Part shown: piece after piece, positions 23,631 through 34,891 of the stretch
Numbering within the stretch: the stretch's first letter is position 1
Layout: every line of letters begins with the position of its first letter
Source: Blattamonas nauphoetae
Lineage: Eukaryota > Preaxostyla > Oxymonadida
Length of the DNA: 64,000 nucleotides
NCBI GenBank assembly: GCA_033064195.1
Contig: JARBJD010000094.1
Span: 62,001-126,000 of the forward strand
Direction: 5' to 3'
Made by a program: the position numbers and the translations under genes
The notes under the pieces: model-generated
What the model saw: only the letters and a program-made list of their open reading frames with translations
What the model was told of the DNA's origin: nothing
The model's database searches: none

Positions 23631-23825
23631 TCATTGTCTCAATTCTTTCAGTTCATTCCGTGAGCCAAAATGGACGATATTGTCGGGTTCTGGACGATTG
23701 AGGGAGAGTGTCCTGATTGACAGCGGATTGAGGTGATAATCTGTGAAAGGAATCAACTGATGAGAACAACACACAGGAACAGTCATGGATAAGAGGATGA
23801 AAAAGAAAAAGAGAGTGTCTTTCAT
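23631..23825 (-). other. possible first exon of a secreted protein inside the 9.2-kb element
   Basis: A 64-codon minus-strand frame starts MKDTLFFFFILLSMTVPVCC, a good signal peptide with cleavage after the Cys pair, followed by a hydrophilic stretch. Fragments with protein-like composition lie on the same strand upstream of it (24.7-26.5 kb), but they cannot belong downstream of this start. It is either a very short gene, a first exon or chance. Confidence 0.2.
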
Positions 23826-26800
23826 GATTGTGTGATTTTTGAGTTGGATTGTGGGTTCGATCTAGGAAGTCTTGGGGATACGCATTTTCAGACTTTTTCC
23901 CCCAAAAAAAGTCTTAGATAGAGTGAAATAGATTGATTGAACGAAAAAAATGGAGGAGTCGAGTCTCGAAAAATGGACCCCATATATAGCTCTAAATAGT
24001 ACAGGACTGACAGTTGTTGTCGGAAGCGTCGATGAATACGTTATGGATATCGATGGCAAAATTCTTCGATCCAGAACAAGTGCTCCAAAGCACCAACCAT
24101 GCAGATTATTCCGGAATAGGCAAACTCGAAATCAAAGAACATTATAGTTCAGCCTTCGCAGCGATCCCGCTCATTGATTCAGGCGGCTTGGCTCACCCGA
24201 ATGGGCCATCTCGATGAATCGTGTGAACCCTACAATCCATGTTAATCAACAGAATACCGATACTGGAATATCTTTGCGGGGTTTTAGCGGCATCTAAATC
24301 AACTCAGGTCGATCATTCGGACAGGGTGGCCCAACCTCCGATGATGACGGCAAATATCACTCTTTTGCGGGTGGAGAAGGGAGATTTTCGTTCAACTTCG
24401 AGATTAGATGGGATTCAACGGGAACAACTATAACAAAGCTCCCAGCAATAGCTCTCCTACGACATATTACACCCATCAGACGAAACGCCACCCAGTGTCA
24501 GGGAATTCATCACAACAGGAATATTATGCCAGAATTTCGAGGATCTTAGCACCTACAATATTACTCAACCTCAGCGACTCCCTTGTTGTCGATCACAAGG
24601 TCAAACGATCGATGCAGACTGTCGAACGTCCGTCCCACTTTTCTAAGTAAATCGTGCGCAGCTGGGATTCGTGACTACCCAACCGATCTCACCAGGAAGG
24701 ATGTTCTCTCGTGTCTGTCGAACTCGTCAGCTCAAATAGCTTCCGATCATCCTTTGGGACAGTATACATGCAGACTAAGAGAAGACAGGACGTGTGGTAT
24801 TTCGGTTTCCTTCCAGCCTGGAAGTTCTCTGTGATCGATTGAATGCCCCTCATATTTTCTACGTCGGCGACGTCCGGACAAGTGTCTTTTCCCATCTGTC
24901 CAGTGGATTGGACATGGTGCATTACTGATACAACGTTATTTCTTGTCGGGAAACAACATTGGACGACGAAGCTGATCGAGAGCGGACACACCACAGGAGG
25001 ACCGCACCGACGTTGTGGAGAAGAATGTCCAATGGATGATACGAATGAAAATCGTTGTAAACTTCCTTCATCTTGACGTGAATTCTGAACTCCAGAACCA
25101 ACAAACTGGAGAAAAAGTACTTCGTTGAAACACAAATGGTGTTCCTGTCGGCGCAGGAGGAACGATGATGATCAAGCTGTATCCCACTTTCCAAGTGATC
25201 TACGAACACAAAGACACAATCGAATCGTTCTCAAAACCAGAAATATTGAGAGGCTGTGTCAGTAAGTGTGATAAACACAAAGTATCAAGGGGAAGAATTA
25301 ACTGCTCATCTGAATTAATATCTGAAAAAAGATCTGATCCATTCAACAATCAATTCAATCGCCCTAATTGAACGAAGGGATAAGACAATTCTCGCAACTT
25401 ATCATGATACTGAGGACAAGGATAGCCAAACGTGGAGACTTTTGACCAAATTGGGATGGAGTACGTTGTTTCAAGACATCTCGATCTCCGAAGAATAAGG
25501 AACAGACAGTACATTTTCCTTCCAAAGGTCGACTCGTTGTTCGCCTCAGAGTCTTGCTTCTTCAGAAAGAACAGGACCGATGGTTGACACAGGTCACTGG
25601 GTGAGCTGTCAGAGTCTTGACCACCCCCTTCACGCACTCAGTGGGAAAGACAAAGATTGATTCATAATTCTTAATCGATCCAACACGAATGGGAGAGCGA
25701 TACTCGCTGGCTGGAACGAGGCTGACATCATCAACACGAACACTCGGAATTTAAACCAACGGGTGATCTAACTCATCTCTGAGTATTCTGAATGTCTTTG
25801 ACTCTTCAATTTGGAGATTGGGAGCGATAGGTCGGTCCTCTTGAATCGAACTCCTGTGAACCTCTCTGCGCGTAACGTTCACAATCATCTCATCCATCAT
25901 AATGTACAGGACGATTGAGGTGGGAAGAAAGCAGGGCACAGAATGATCATCGTCTCTCGCGAATCAAATTTATCTCTCCACCACAATAGTGACTTGTCTC
26001 CACTCTTCGCATCGACTAATTATCTAGCAAGGGAATGGAGTGTAGAGTGCAGATAACGGGATTGACTCAAGATACTGGGGTCCATCGAGTGTCAGATGGA
26101 TGATTTCCTCCAGCCAACTGAAATCCATCTTCACCTCCCAACTGCGCTAGTGATTGCTGGAGACAATCAGAGAAGAATCCAGCTGGACCTCATCGTTCAA
26201 GAGCGTGAAGAGAATCGGAACTTGATGGGAAATATTGTTCCAATGGAGAGAACGGAAATCTTTGACTAAGAGGAACATGGCAGCGATGTAGAATTGATTG
26301 AAAAGATAATCGTTGATCTGAATGATGCCCACACTGAATGTTCCATTCTGATAACGAGTCACGCGGATACAACTGACACGCCCATATCGGAGAGGATGTG
26401 TCTTTTGGAAAAATGAACCCCTTGATGAAGTAGTCGCTGTTCAGACAACGAATCACCAGATTAAAGGGGGTGAACTCCAGGGGAATGAAGATGCCATCAA
26501 ACGAAAAAGAAACGGTGACACCATCATACCAGCAAACTTTTTCAGGGACTGCAACAGGTTCGACTGTGAGGAGGACATGTCAAATCGCTGATAGAAAGAA
26601 GGAATCATTCAAGCACATTGTCAGAACACAACTGATGATAAGAGAAAGACACCATTCTGTGCAATTTGTCTCTCGGACTCTTGACAGAGGAATAGACGGA
26701 AGTGAACGGGGAGTCTCAACAGGAGGGATTGATCACCGGGCGGATTGTGAGCAGCTATCGACATCTTGGAGCGAGCAAGGAGTGGGACAGGAATGACACA

Positions 26801-27577
26801 TTTCTGGAAGAAGGGGATCGGCGATTGATGAGGGTGAAGAACGGAAAGGATAAGTGTGCGAGTTGGGGGACGTTGAATGAGGACAACAGAACAAGCTGTT
26901 ATTGTCAGTTTGTTCGCACACCTTCACAACTGGAGGGAGGAAAACAGGGTATGTTTTTTTTGGAGGGAGTCGGAGGGGAGTGTGAGTGGGAATAGGAGTT
27001 CATACGACCCACACATCGATCTGAGAGGCGATGATTGTTGATTCGATCCATTTGATGGAAATTCAGATGAAGGAAGGAGTGTTAGAAGGATGGATCACAA
27101 TTAGATCAGGACTGAAGAAGAAGAAGGAATTGTCATTCGTGGGTCGTCGGGTGATGGACAGAGGAGATCTCATCCTGACTTATCCCTTCTCGATTAGGAA
27201 AGCGAGAAGAGGACATCTGATATAGAGTGGAATCCAATGGTGTCATCAATGGGGAGCTGGGTCGTATGACAGTGTGATGGAAACAGACATCTCCTTCAGA
27301 TCTTGAAGTTGTTTCCCATCACATTCAGAGGAAGAACTCAGCTTCCCTGATCTCTCATTGACATTCTCGATCATTCTTTCTTGAACAGGTGGTATCAGCC
27401 TTTCAAAGGATACTCACGGCCTCAACAAACAGAAGAAAGAACCAGAACTTAAACACTGGTTCCCAGGGACATCTTCTTTCTTCTCATTGTTTTTCTCTAT
27501 CTTGTTCATTTAATACATCCTTTCAACACTCGTATGTTGATGGCCCGGTTTGGTTGTGGATGGAGCTTGCGACATCC

Positions 27578-27920
27578 TTTTACAACAAACCGGGCCCATC
27601 AACGAGTAGTCCTGATACACACCTGTGGTTGGCTCACTGTCAAGTGATCCTTTGTTTCACTTGACGGGTCGTTTTCGACCCTGTTCTCCCAGTTTTTGTT
27701 CCCTGTTAGGGATTTCTGGGTAAAAGCCAAATGGCAATACCTTTTTTTTTCCCATCAACAGCCCTTCGGGGCAGAACCATCATTGTGTACGTTACGTTCC
27801 TTTGATGGGATTTTACTAACAGATAAAACTTATTTCTGTTTAATCTTTGTTGATCGAGGCCAGCCCCTTATTTATTCACGGCACTCTCTCGTATGTTGAT
27901 GGGCCCGGTTTGTTGTAAAA
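27578..27920. mobile_element. 343-bp non-autonomous element with 27-bp inverted ends
   Basis: Begins TTTTACAACAAACCGGGCCC and ends with its inverted copy GGGCCCGGTTTGTTGTAAAA. The core CAAACCGGGCC is shared with the ends of the adjoining 9.2-kb element, and about 60 bases inside its right end also match the left end of that element (18446-18510) in inverse orientation. It contains a short GC hairpin (gggtcgttttcgaccc, near 27667). No coding capacity. It is probably a small relative of the 9.2-kb element. Confidence 0.75.
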
Positions 27921-29895
27921 GAATCGCCCAGCACAGCTGACCAGATCGTGTTCACAGCCACCGCAGAAGTTCCAGAAGCTGGAACACTCGCCATCGGAAG
28001 CAGGAACATTGCGATCGGAGGGAAGAGTGCGAACGAGAAGGGTCATCTGAGAGCCACAGGCTCAGACAGAAGTGTTGTGACAATCACAACAGCAAAAGTG
28101 TCCATATCCTTCCTCACCCTCCAACACTTCACCGCATCGTCGTCGTTCTCCTCTCCTCTCGTCGCGATGTCTGGTGCAGGCTCGCTCGTCCTGAATGCCG
28201 TTGTCTTCCTCCCAACCGACTCATCAAACTCTGCCCGTCGGGCATCTTTCGTGAAGATCGACAGCGGATCACTCACCACCTCAACTCTCCAAGCATCAGA
28301 AGTGTTTGTGAAAACCTCACTCCTCGATCTCTCTCCATCCACATCATGCTCGCTTGATGGTCTCACGGTGTCTGGAATCCATGGAAGTTCCCCGACACAA
28401 TCACCAGTCCTCACTGCAACTATTGCAAGTGCTTCTCTGACCATCTCAAACTCTGTCTTCGCATCGTGCGTCACATCCGGAAATGGTAGTTGTTTGAATG
28501 TGGTTGTGAGCGGCAGTGGATCTCTCACTGTCTCCTCATCCTCGTTCGATGACTGCTCAGCCTCGGCGGGAGGAGCTTTGTTTGTCGACATCACCGGAAT
28601 GACTGCTTCAACCAACTTGGATTTGTCTGGAGCTTCGTTTGGAACAATATCACCAAATTCAGCTTCTTCAGGTTCAGACATCTTCATCAAATTGACACCT
28701 GGAGACGAATCAACCAAATTGGCGTCGACTCAATTCCCATCAGCACTGACATTGCCTTCTGGATCAGTCTTCACATCAGCTGAACTCAATCGGATCCAAA
28801 CCACGAAAGGCTCCTTGCTGTATGTTCTCTTCCCAGTCGCTAGCGCAGTGATTGAGATTGATTCAACAAATGGAATGAACGAGGCGAGATGTGGAAACGC
28901 GCTTTTGCCGTGTCAGACCATCCAACAAGGAGTCACAAACATCGCCGCTCCACCAATGACCCTCCAACTCAACTCCAACTTCGCTCTCGCCGCATCACTT
29001 GCAGTTTCCAAAGCATCGACAATCAAACCGAAAACCGGACAGAGCCAACTCTCTCTCTCAGCTGCCAATGTGATCGCTGTGAGTGCCGATGCGACACTCT
29101 CCAACCTCACATTCGTCCAAAGCGCTCAACTGTCAATGTCTGCCATCGCTCTCTCGTCCGGCTCTCTGACAGTGTCTGACTGTTCATTCACTGGCCTCAC
29201 ATGCGCCAACAGCGGAGGAGCGATTGCTGGCACTGTCGCAGCATGCAACTCGATCACCATCACCGACTCAGTCTTCTCTGCCTGCTCTTCTCTCAATGGC
29301 GGGGCACTACACATCCAACTCACCGGTGCAGGCTCTCTCACTGTCACTTCGTCATCGTTCGATGGATGTTCTGCAACGACGAGCGGCGGAGCGGTGTTCG
29401 TCGACGTCTCGCAATCGAGCACACCGGCTGGTCTGGATCTCTCTGATGCCTCTTTTGGAACAACAACACCCAACACAGCGTCATCTGGCTCTGACATCTT
29501 TATCAGATTAACAAGTGGACAAGAAACCACCAAACTGACTTCCTCGCAATTCCCGAATGGTCTGATCACAACAGCCACAGTTTTCACATCGGCTGAACTC
29601 AACCGGATCCAAACCTCAGAAGGCTCTTTGCTGTACGTTCTCTTCCCTCTCACAACCAACCCGCTCACCGTCGATGGAATAACAGGCGTCAACGAAGCGA
29701 GATGTGGTCACTCGAAGCTGCCATGCAAGACTGTCCAACAAGGAATGACGAACTTGGCCGATCCAGTGAATGTCATTGAGCTCAACACCGACATTGTTCT
29801 CGCTGCAGCACTTGCAGTTTCCAAAGCATCGACAATCAAAGCGAAATCAGGAACGAGCGAAATCACAGTCTCTGGAGCGAAGGTGGTGACTGTGA
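27921..29895 (+). CDS. copy B segment 3: beta-helix modules including an extra repeat
   Basis: Continues copy B in the phase of segment 2 and matches copy A closely from 'SPSTADQIVFTAT' on. A module of about 815 bp is present twice here: 'SDIFIKLTPGDES' (about 28675) and 'SDIFIRLTSGQET' (about 29490) start equivalent parts, while copy A has it once. Each module carries 'EARCG....LPC' and a 'LAASLAVSKASTIK' strand. It ends at 'KVVTV', where the 1.25-kb element enters. Confidence 0.85.
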
Positions 29896-31145
29896 TAGTC
29901 CCCTCATCAGGCCGTACATGTTCATCAGGCCGTACAACAACGATTTCTTGCTGATTTATATTTTTATCATTTCATGAATCGAGTTATTGGTAATATGTGA
30001 CTTTTTGGATGATTTATTTGGATCAATGGGTTCATTTTCAAATCAAATGCTGAATGCACAAACATCAACAATCTCAGAGTTTGTTAGGCGCATCAACATT
30101 GAGTCTCAAGACCTCCCTCCCCGCTAATTCAACAGATGTGTCTTTGTATGTCTGAAATTCAGCTCTCCTTCCATGATCTCCTCTGTGAAGTTTTTACCAT
30201 GAATATGCCGTTTCTCATCAATTTCTCTCATATTTTAAACTTTTTTGATAAAATCTTGATTTCTAGCTGGTCCATCAATACGGAACAAGTTGCTTCCAAC
30301 CATCCGTTCACAACCCAACTTTCGAACCTCGTCCTGTATCCGATCCAACCACTCCCCGACCTTGTTCGAAGTTGATTGACCACACACCCGCCACTCTCTT
30401 CGCCTCACTCGTGGTTGCACAGCAAGGACAAGCAAAACGTCAAATTGGTTGTGCTTCGAATTTGGAGGCCATACAAACGGAATGACTCATCACAAATGGA
30501 TTTTCAGAGATTGTTCTTTTTGTTTTTGACGATGCTGGCCAAGTCGGGACGACAGATCAATCCCAACTTCATCCGAATCTCCCATCATCCGATGAAGGAC
30601 AGTGACGAACCCTCCCTCCCTTACAAACACGATCTGGTCGCCCTTCAATGGATAATCCACAGTCATTCCGCGTCTCGCCACGGATCACGTTCGATCTCTC
30701 AAGCTGAGTGCACAGCAGGACAGTTGATGACCACTTGATGAAGATCTCCATCGATCCCCACCCAACATCCACTCTCGTCTCCAGCCATTCGAACTTCATT
30801 TTTTCCACTCCCTTGTCATTTCCAGCGTCTTTCTTCCCTAAAAGCACAGACGGTGTCAAACCTAAGACAGTTGTCATTTTCAGTCTTTTAACCAGTTTTC
30901 CACCATCTTATGGTTGATCCCTACCCCAGTGTTTCATTTCAAGATTTTTTAGTTGGTTTCAATCATTGTTTTCGCAAAGGGAAGGATGAGGTGGATAAAA
31001 AAATGAATGGATTGATCAGTCGATAACTTTGCCTAGAAGTGAACAATTTGAGATTCGACATCTGTTTTGTCACGTGTAATGTTCGATTGTTCATCTATAT
31101 CCTTGGTACTACTTGATGAACAAGTACGGGTTGATTGGGGGACTA
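29896..31145. mobile_element. 1250-bp TIR element with 3-bp target duplication, non-autonomous
   Basis: The ends TAGTCCCCTCATCAGGCCGT (left) and TAGTCCCCAATCAACCCGTA (right, read inverted) are imperfect inverted repeats of about 33 bp that also share TTGTTCATCA-type sequence. The flank TGA is duplicated (29893-29895 and 31146-31148). Excision restores 'VTVSADATLSSL' in frame, identical to the repeated module of the same gene. Only short frames lie inside. A 3-bp duplication fits Harbinger- or CACTA-type elements, but the end sequence matches neither clearly. Confidence 0.85.
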
Positions 31146-31148
31146 TGA

Positions 31149-32704
31149 GTGCCGATGCGACTCTCTCCTCGCTCGCATTCGTCCAAAGTGCCGCGCTGAC
31201 CTCATCCGCCATTCTTCTCTCGTCTGGATCTCTGTCTGTGACTGGCTGTTCGTTCACCAGCCTCTCTTCGTCTGTGGCTGGAACTGCAATCTCCGGCACC
31301 GTCGCCGCTGGGAAGACTATGACCATTTCGTCGTCCGTCTTCAAATCGTGTTCGACGTCGAAGGACGGAGGTGCACTCTCGCTCAAACTGGTCGGGGATG
31401 CGTCTGTCTCCATCGGTGCCGACTTTGCTGGCAACACTGCGTCAGACAAAGGAGGAAGTGTGTTCTTCGACATGTCGACTTCGACGTTGCTTGCTGCTGA
31501 CAGCCCCATCACGTTCATTTCGACCATATTCGGAACAGCTGGTGCTTCTGGATCAGCTGCGAATGGGAAGAGCGTGTTCATCGACGGAGGATCGAGACAG
31601 ATCAGCACCTTCCTCAACGTCACAGATTGGGATATTCTGACCAAAACCGATCTTGGAGTGGTTGGTCCTGTCTCGTCGTTCACATCGAAAGATCTCGAAG
31701 GACTCCCACATCCATCAGGATCGACCACAAAGCCGTTCTCGTTCCTTCACCTCTTTCTCGGCACTTCCTCCCGAACTCCAGATTCTACTATTTTTGTTGG
31801 ACAGAGCGGGGAAAATCAATTTGGGTGTGGAGAGACAAAGGCCACGCCATGCAGAACTGTCGAGTGGAGTGTGAAAGAGGCAGCTGGCAGTGTTGTCGAT
31901 ATCGTTGTCGCTTCCAACACCATTCTCTCCTCACCTATCATCCTTTCGAACTCTGATTTCCAGATCGCACCAGATTCAGACATCTTGTGTCCATTTGTTG
32001 TTTCATTCAAAAATTCCTCTTCAGCCCCAGTGTCGATGATCAGAGTGGAGCGGAACTCGATTCTCACATTGCGTTCTCTGTCGATGTCATTCTCCCTCCC
32101 TGCCTCACTTGAAAGTGTCATCGTTGCATCGTCTGGGATCGTCAGCGTGGAATCATGTGTGATTCAGAAAGCGATTCTCTCGCAGCCTTTCTTTGTGTCA
32201 GTGCAATCTTCCCACACAATCTCCAACACCTCCTTCCTCTCTTCCACTTTCAAGACTTCTGCCTTCGTCCTCTCTGCATGCCAATCTCTCTCAATCGAAG
32301 ACACCCGAATCGCTAACAACTCTTTCGAAACCTCGTTTCTTGTCAGTTCGTCTTCCACAATCTCTTTTGTTTCTTTGACAGTCTCGAACAACTCTATCAA
32401 ACAGAACACATCCCTCGTTGAGCTGTCAATCCTTCCCAAACCAACTTCTGAGGACACACCAACCTTCCACGTGTCTCTTTCTTCATTCACGTCCTCACCA
32501 ACAACCCCAACGCCGCAGTTCGTCTCTGTCACGTCAGAGTGTGCCTTGAATGTGATCCTCTTAAATACCATATTCTCCCACTTCTCCAGCAGCCACATTC
32601 AGAAACCGGCTGTTCTTGTGAAGTGGACAGCGAGGCAGCCTCTTCTTTTGCGGCGAAGGGTTGTTTGTGAAGATTGCTTTGTGATGGTCTCTCAGTCCCC
32701 CTAA
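31149..32704 (+). CDS. copy B segment 4: C-terminal beta-helix
   Basis: Matches copy A to its stop codon ('LLLRRRVVCEDCFVMVSQSP'). From about 31360 on, the two copies differ at only scattered bases, so the duplication is young or gene conversion continues. Downstream, 'gagccttccagagtattt' is the empty site for the pogo-like element found after copy A. Confidence 0.88.
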
Positions 32705-33000
32705 CAAATGTTTTCCCGTCTTCCTCAAATTGTTGAGAGCCTTCCAGAGTATTTACTCGGCCTATCATTCTCAGAAAATGGCATACTAAATTCTATTGAA
32801 TTGTTTTTTACTGTTTTCACGTACCATTTGTCGTATTCGGGCTTTTTCTTCATTAAAATCGTGTCAATCGTGTTCAGAGTGACAAAAATGCATGAGAACA
32901 ACGATGAGTGTAAAAGTTTTTTTTCGTGTGCAATCTCAATTCACATGCTTTCTTGGTTTATTTGACCCATAACGAATACGTCGACTCAGAGTCCAGTAGA

Positions 33001-34071
33001 ATGACGATATTTGATTTAAAAGAAAGCTCCTCCCTTGATGGTACATACTCCGGTATGTGATCTCCCTTGTTTTGACTTCGTCTAGATACTTCTCCTTTCC
33101 TTAATTGGGACGAACACAAAAGTCAAACTGCGCTCGAAACCACCGTTCTCTTTCGATCTCTCATTGCCACTATGAAGTTCCAGCCTTCACTTGATGACTC
33201 TCTGGAAGCAAAGGCTGTGAAATTTCTAAACTCTGTGCCAACGAGGACTCAAGCTTCTGCTGATTCTTTTCTCACCAGCCTTGTTTCGTACTCTGATGAT
33301 CTTTCGACGGACTTTGTACAGCCCTTTATGGTGCTGATTTCTTCACCCAATCTGGGACTTACCGCAGCAGCAACGAAGATGCTCGGAAATCTGCTCTTCC
33401 ACTGTTCAGCCAAATTCACCTTTACACTCGTCAAAGAGGAACTAATCCCTCAACTCATGGTTACTCTCAATCCATTGTCTCTGTCTTTTGAAGAAGCAGT
33501 CTATATCCACGCCAACCTCATGAAAACCATCACCAATCCTGTCAAGCTCGCAACTCCGATTGGTCTTGCCATACTCCGAATTAAACAATACAGTGAACAA
33601 CAAGCTGTCTACGAGACTGTTTTTCGGCAAGTTCTGGCCCCTTCGGAGCAGTATATTCGCTATTTGTGCGAGAACCACTTTTCGATCTTCGATGGTCGAC
33701 AATCCAAGGAGTTTCTGATACTTCTCGCCCAACTCCTCCAAATATGTTCATATCATCAACGGACAATGGATTTTGTTCTTTCTATGCCTGTCATTCTCAC
33801 GATCGCAAGTTGTCTCACATTCTTCGAAAATGATCAAACAACGTTGTATTTTCTGTCTTCAATGGCAATTTCCCAGCGGCAATGGAACGAACAAGGCGGA
33901 GAAGAAGAACAGATGGGGAAGATAGTCCATCAAATGTTGAGAATGGAGGGCATCGAAGATGTGGTTGAACAAAAGCTGCAAAACGATAAAAACACAACCA
34001 TCGGAAAATGGACTGTTGACAAATCGATTGAATGGAACAATCAGCATGGCATAAACCTTCCACGTCTTTAG
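33001..34071 (+). CDS. ARM/HEAT-like helical protein, 'NWDE' family, paralog 2, one 33-nt intron
   Basis: Exon 1 is 33001-33052 and the intron 33053-33085 (gtatgtgatc...cgtctag). Exon 2 from 33086 gives 'SDTSPFLNWDEHKSQ' and an open frame to a TAG, 345 residues in all. The splice call rests on recovering the conserved FLNWDE block and on a homologous intron at 53136-53166. The helical blocks are those of paralog 1 ('LIPQLMVTLNPLSLSFEEA', 'EQQAVYETVFRQVL', 'WNNQHGINLP'). The upstream flank (32755-32890) and about 100 bp of 3' flank are shared with paralog 1. Confidence 0.85.
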
Positions 34072-34891
34072 GAGAATCAGAAAGGAACCAGCGACACTTT
34101 CGAACCGTTTCTGACTTCTTTTTTGGGCAACCCTGTTTGTGTGTCAGCGTTATTGGATCTGACATCACCTCATCATTTCCCAGAACGAGTCCAACGCTTC
34201 ACTAGTCTCCCTCCATCGCCACACACTCTCCTTCGCCGCCACGCTCGCACTCTTCCAAAATGGAAGCCGTCCATCGTCACCATTTTAGACGGGTTCCCAA
34301 TCATATGACTCGTGTCTTCAGCCACTCACGCTGATCAAGGCGGCCTTGGTAACTTCACTCTCTGATCCGTCGCAACTCAACCGAAGTCCAACAAACTCTC
34401 ATCGAACGTCGACTTTCTCACGATTCCAAATTGAATCACATTCTTCGAAGTTATCTTGTCAAATCTGTCTCTCGACCATCGTGTTCTGGGCCTGTCATGA
34501 AGATGGTTCACTCCAGACCCCAACACAGAGTTAATGGTGGAATGAAGGATGAATGAAAGGAGCAGTTGCTGACCCCGCTCGAAACACACCTCCACATCAA
34601 CCAGATCCTCACGCCGATGGATGGAGCGTATTCGACGAGACGTCAAACACAGACCTCTGAATGGGAACGGGTCAAGGAATTTTGAAAGTGTCCATCAATC
34701 ATTTAGCTTTTCACTAATCCTCGCTCTCATCTTCATTCGAATCATATTTCGACAAGAACCATCTCTTGTCCAACCAAAGAATCACGCCAATGATCCAGTG
34801 AGAAAGGAGTATAGTCTCAAGGTCTCTCCATAATTACATGTGGCTCAGGGAAATGTGATGGCCCAGGACCAGAAAAAGAGATTTGAATTAA
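34072..34891. other. intergenic stretch after ARM-like paralog 2
   Basis: The first 100 bases ('aaccagcgacac', '...cttcttt...') are related to the 3' flanks after 6418 and 55034, so they belong to the duplicated unit. The remainder shows only short frames and no feature I can support. Confidence 0.5.

Larger units (their letters stand above)
18421..27577. mobile_element. 9.2-kb element with about 47-bp inverted ends, unclassified
   Basis: The left end GGATGTCGCAAGCTCC and the right end GGAGCTTGCGACATCC are inverted copies, and similarity extends about 47 bases into the shared core CAAACCGGGCC. It abuts the 343-bp element at 27578-27920 without a spacer. Together they interrupt the host gene at a point where 'cttcct' plus 'gaatcgccc' recreates copy A exactly, so no target duplication is visible. 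The interior has Ser/Pro/Gln-rich minus-strand frames (about 20.4-22.8 kb) and short frames elsewhere. No replication, integration or capsid protein was recognised, and the class is unknown. Confidence 0.75.
7717..32704 (+). pseudogene. beta-helix surface protein gene, copy B, split by large insertions (overview)
   Basis: Four coding segments (7717-9321, 17503-18420, 27921-29895, 31149-32704) join, when the insertions and one copy of each target duplication are removed, into one frame of 2018 codons ending at the same TAA as copy A. The joins were checked against copy A or against the repeated module. The start at 7717 encodes a signal-peptide-like MTILHLFFYASVATSLSL. The TGA at 7795-7797 lies in frame 26 codons later; the sequence after it is clearly family-like, so this is a nonsense change, an unseen intron or a sequence error. 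With the inserts present the gene cannot make the full protein unless they are removed from DNA or RNA. Compared with copy A it has one extra module of about 270 residues. Confidence 0.8.

Noticed and set aside
23849-26570. tRNA genes suggested by ggttcga-like boxes
   Set aside because: No matching A-box or cloverleaf could be formed around the boxes at 23850 and 26558.
9322-27577. Polinton or other virus-like identity for the 8.2- and 9.2-kb elements
   Set aside because: No polymerase, integrase, capsid or packaging protein was recognised, and the target duplications (8 bp, none) are not the expected 6 bp.
28043-28717. Minus-strand 224-codon frame (also 549-1028 and 1203-1877)
   Set aside because: Antisense shadows of the beta-helix genes; they recur at the same places in copies A and B only because the plus-strand sequence does.
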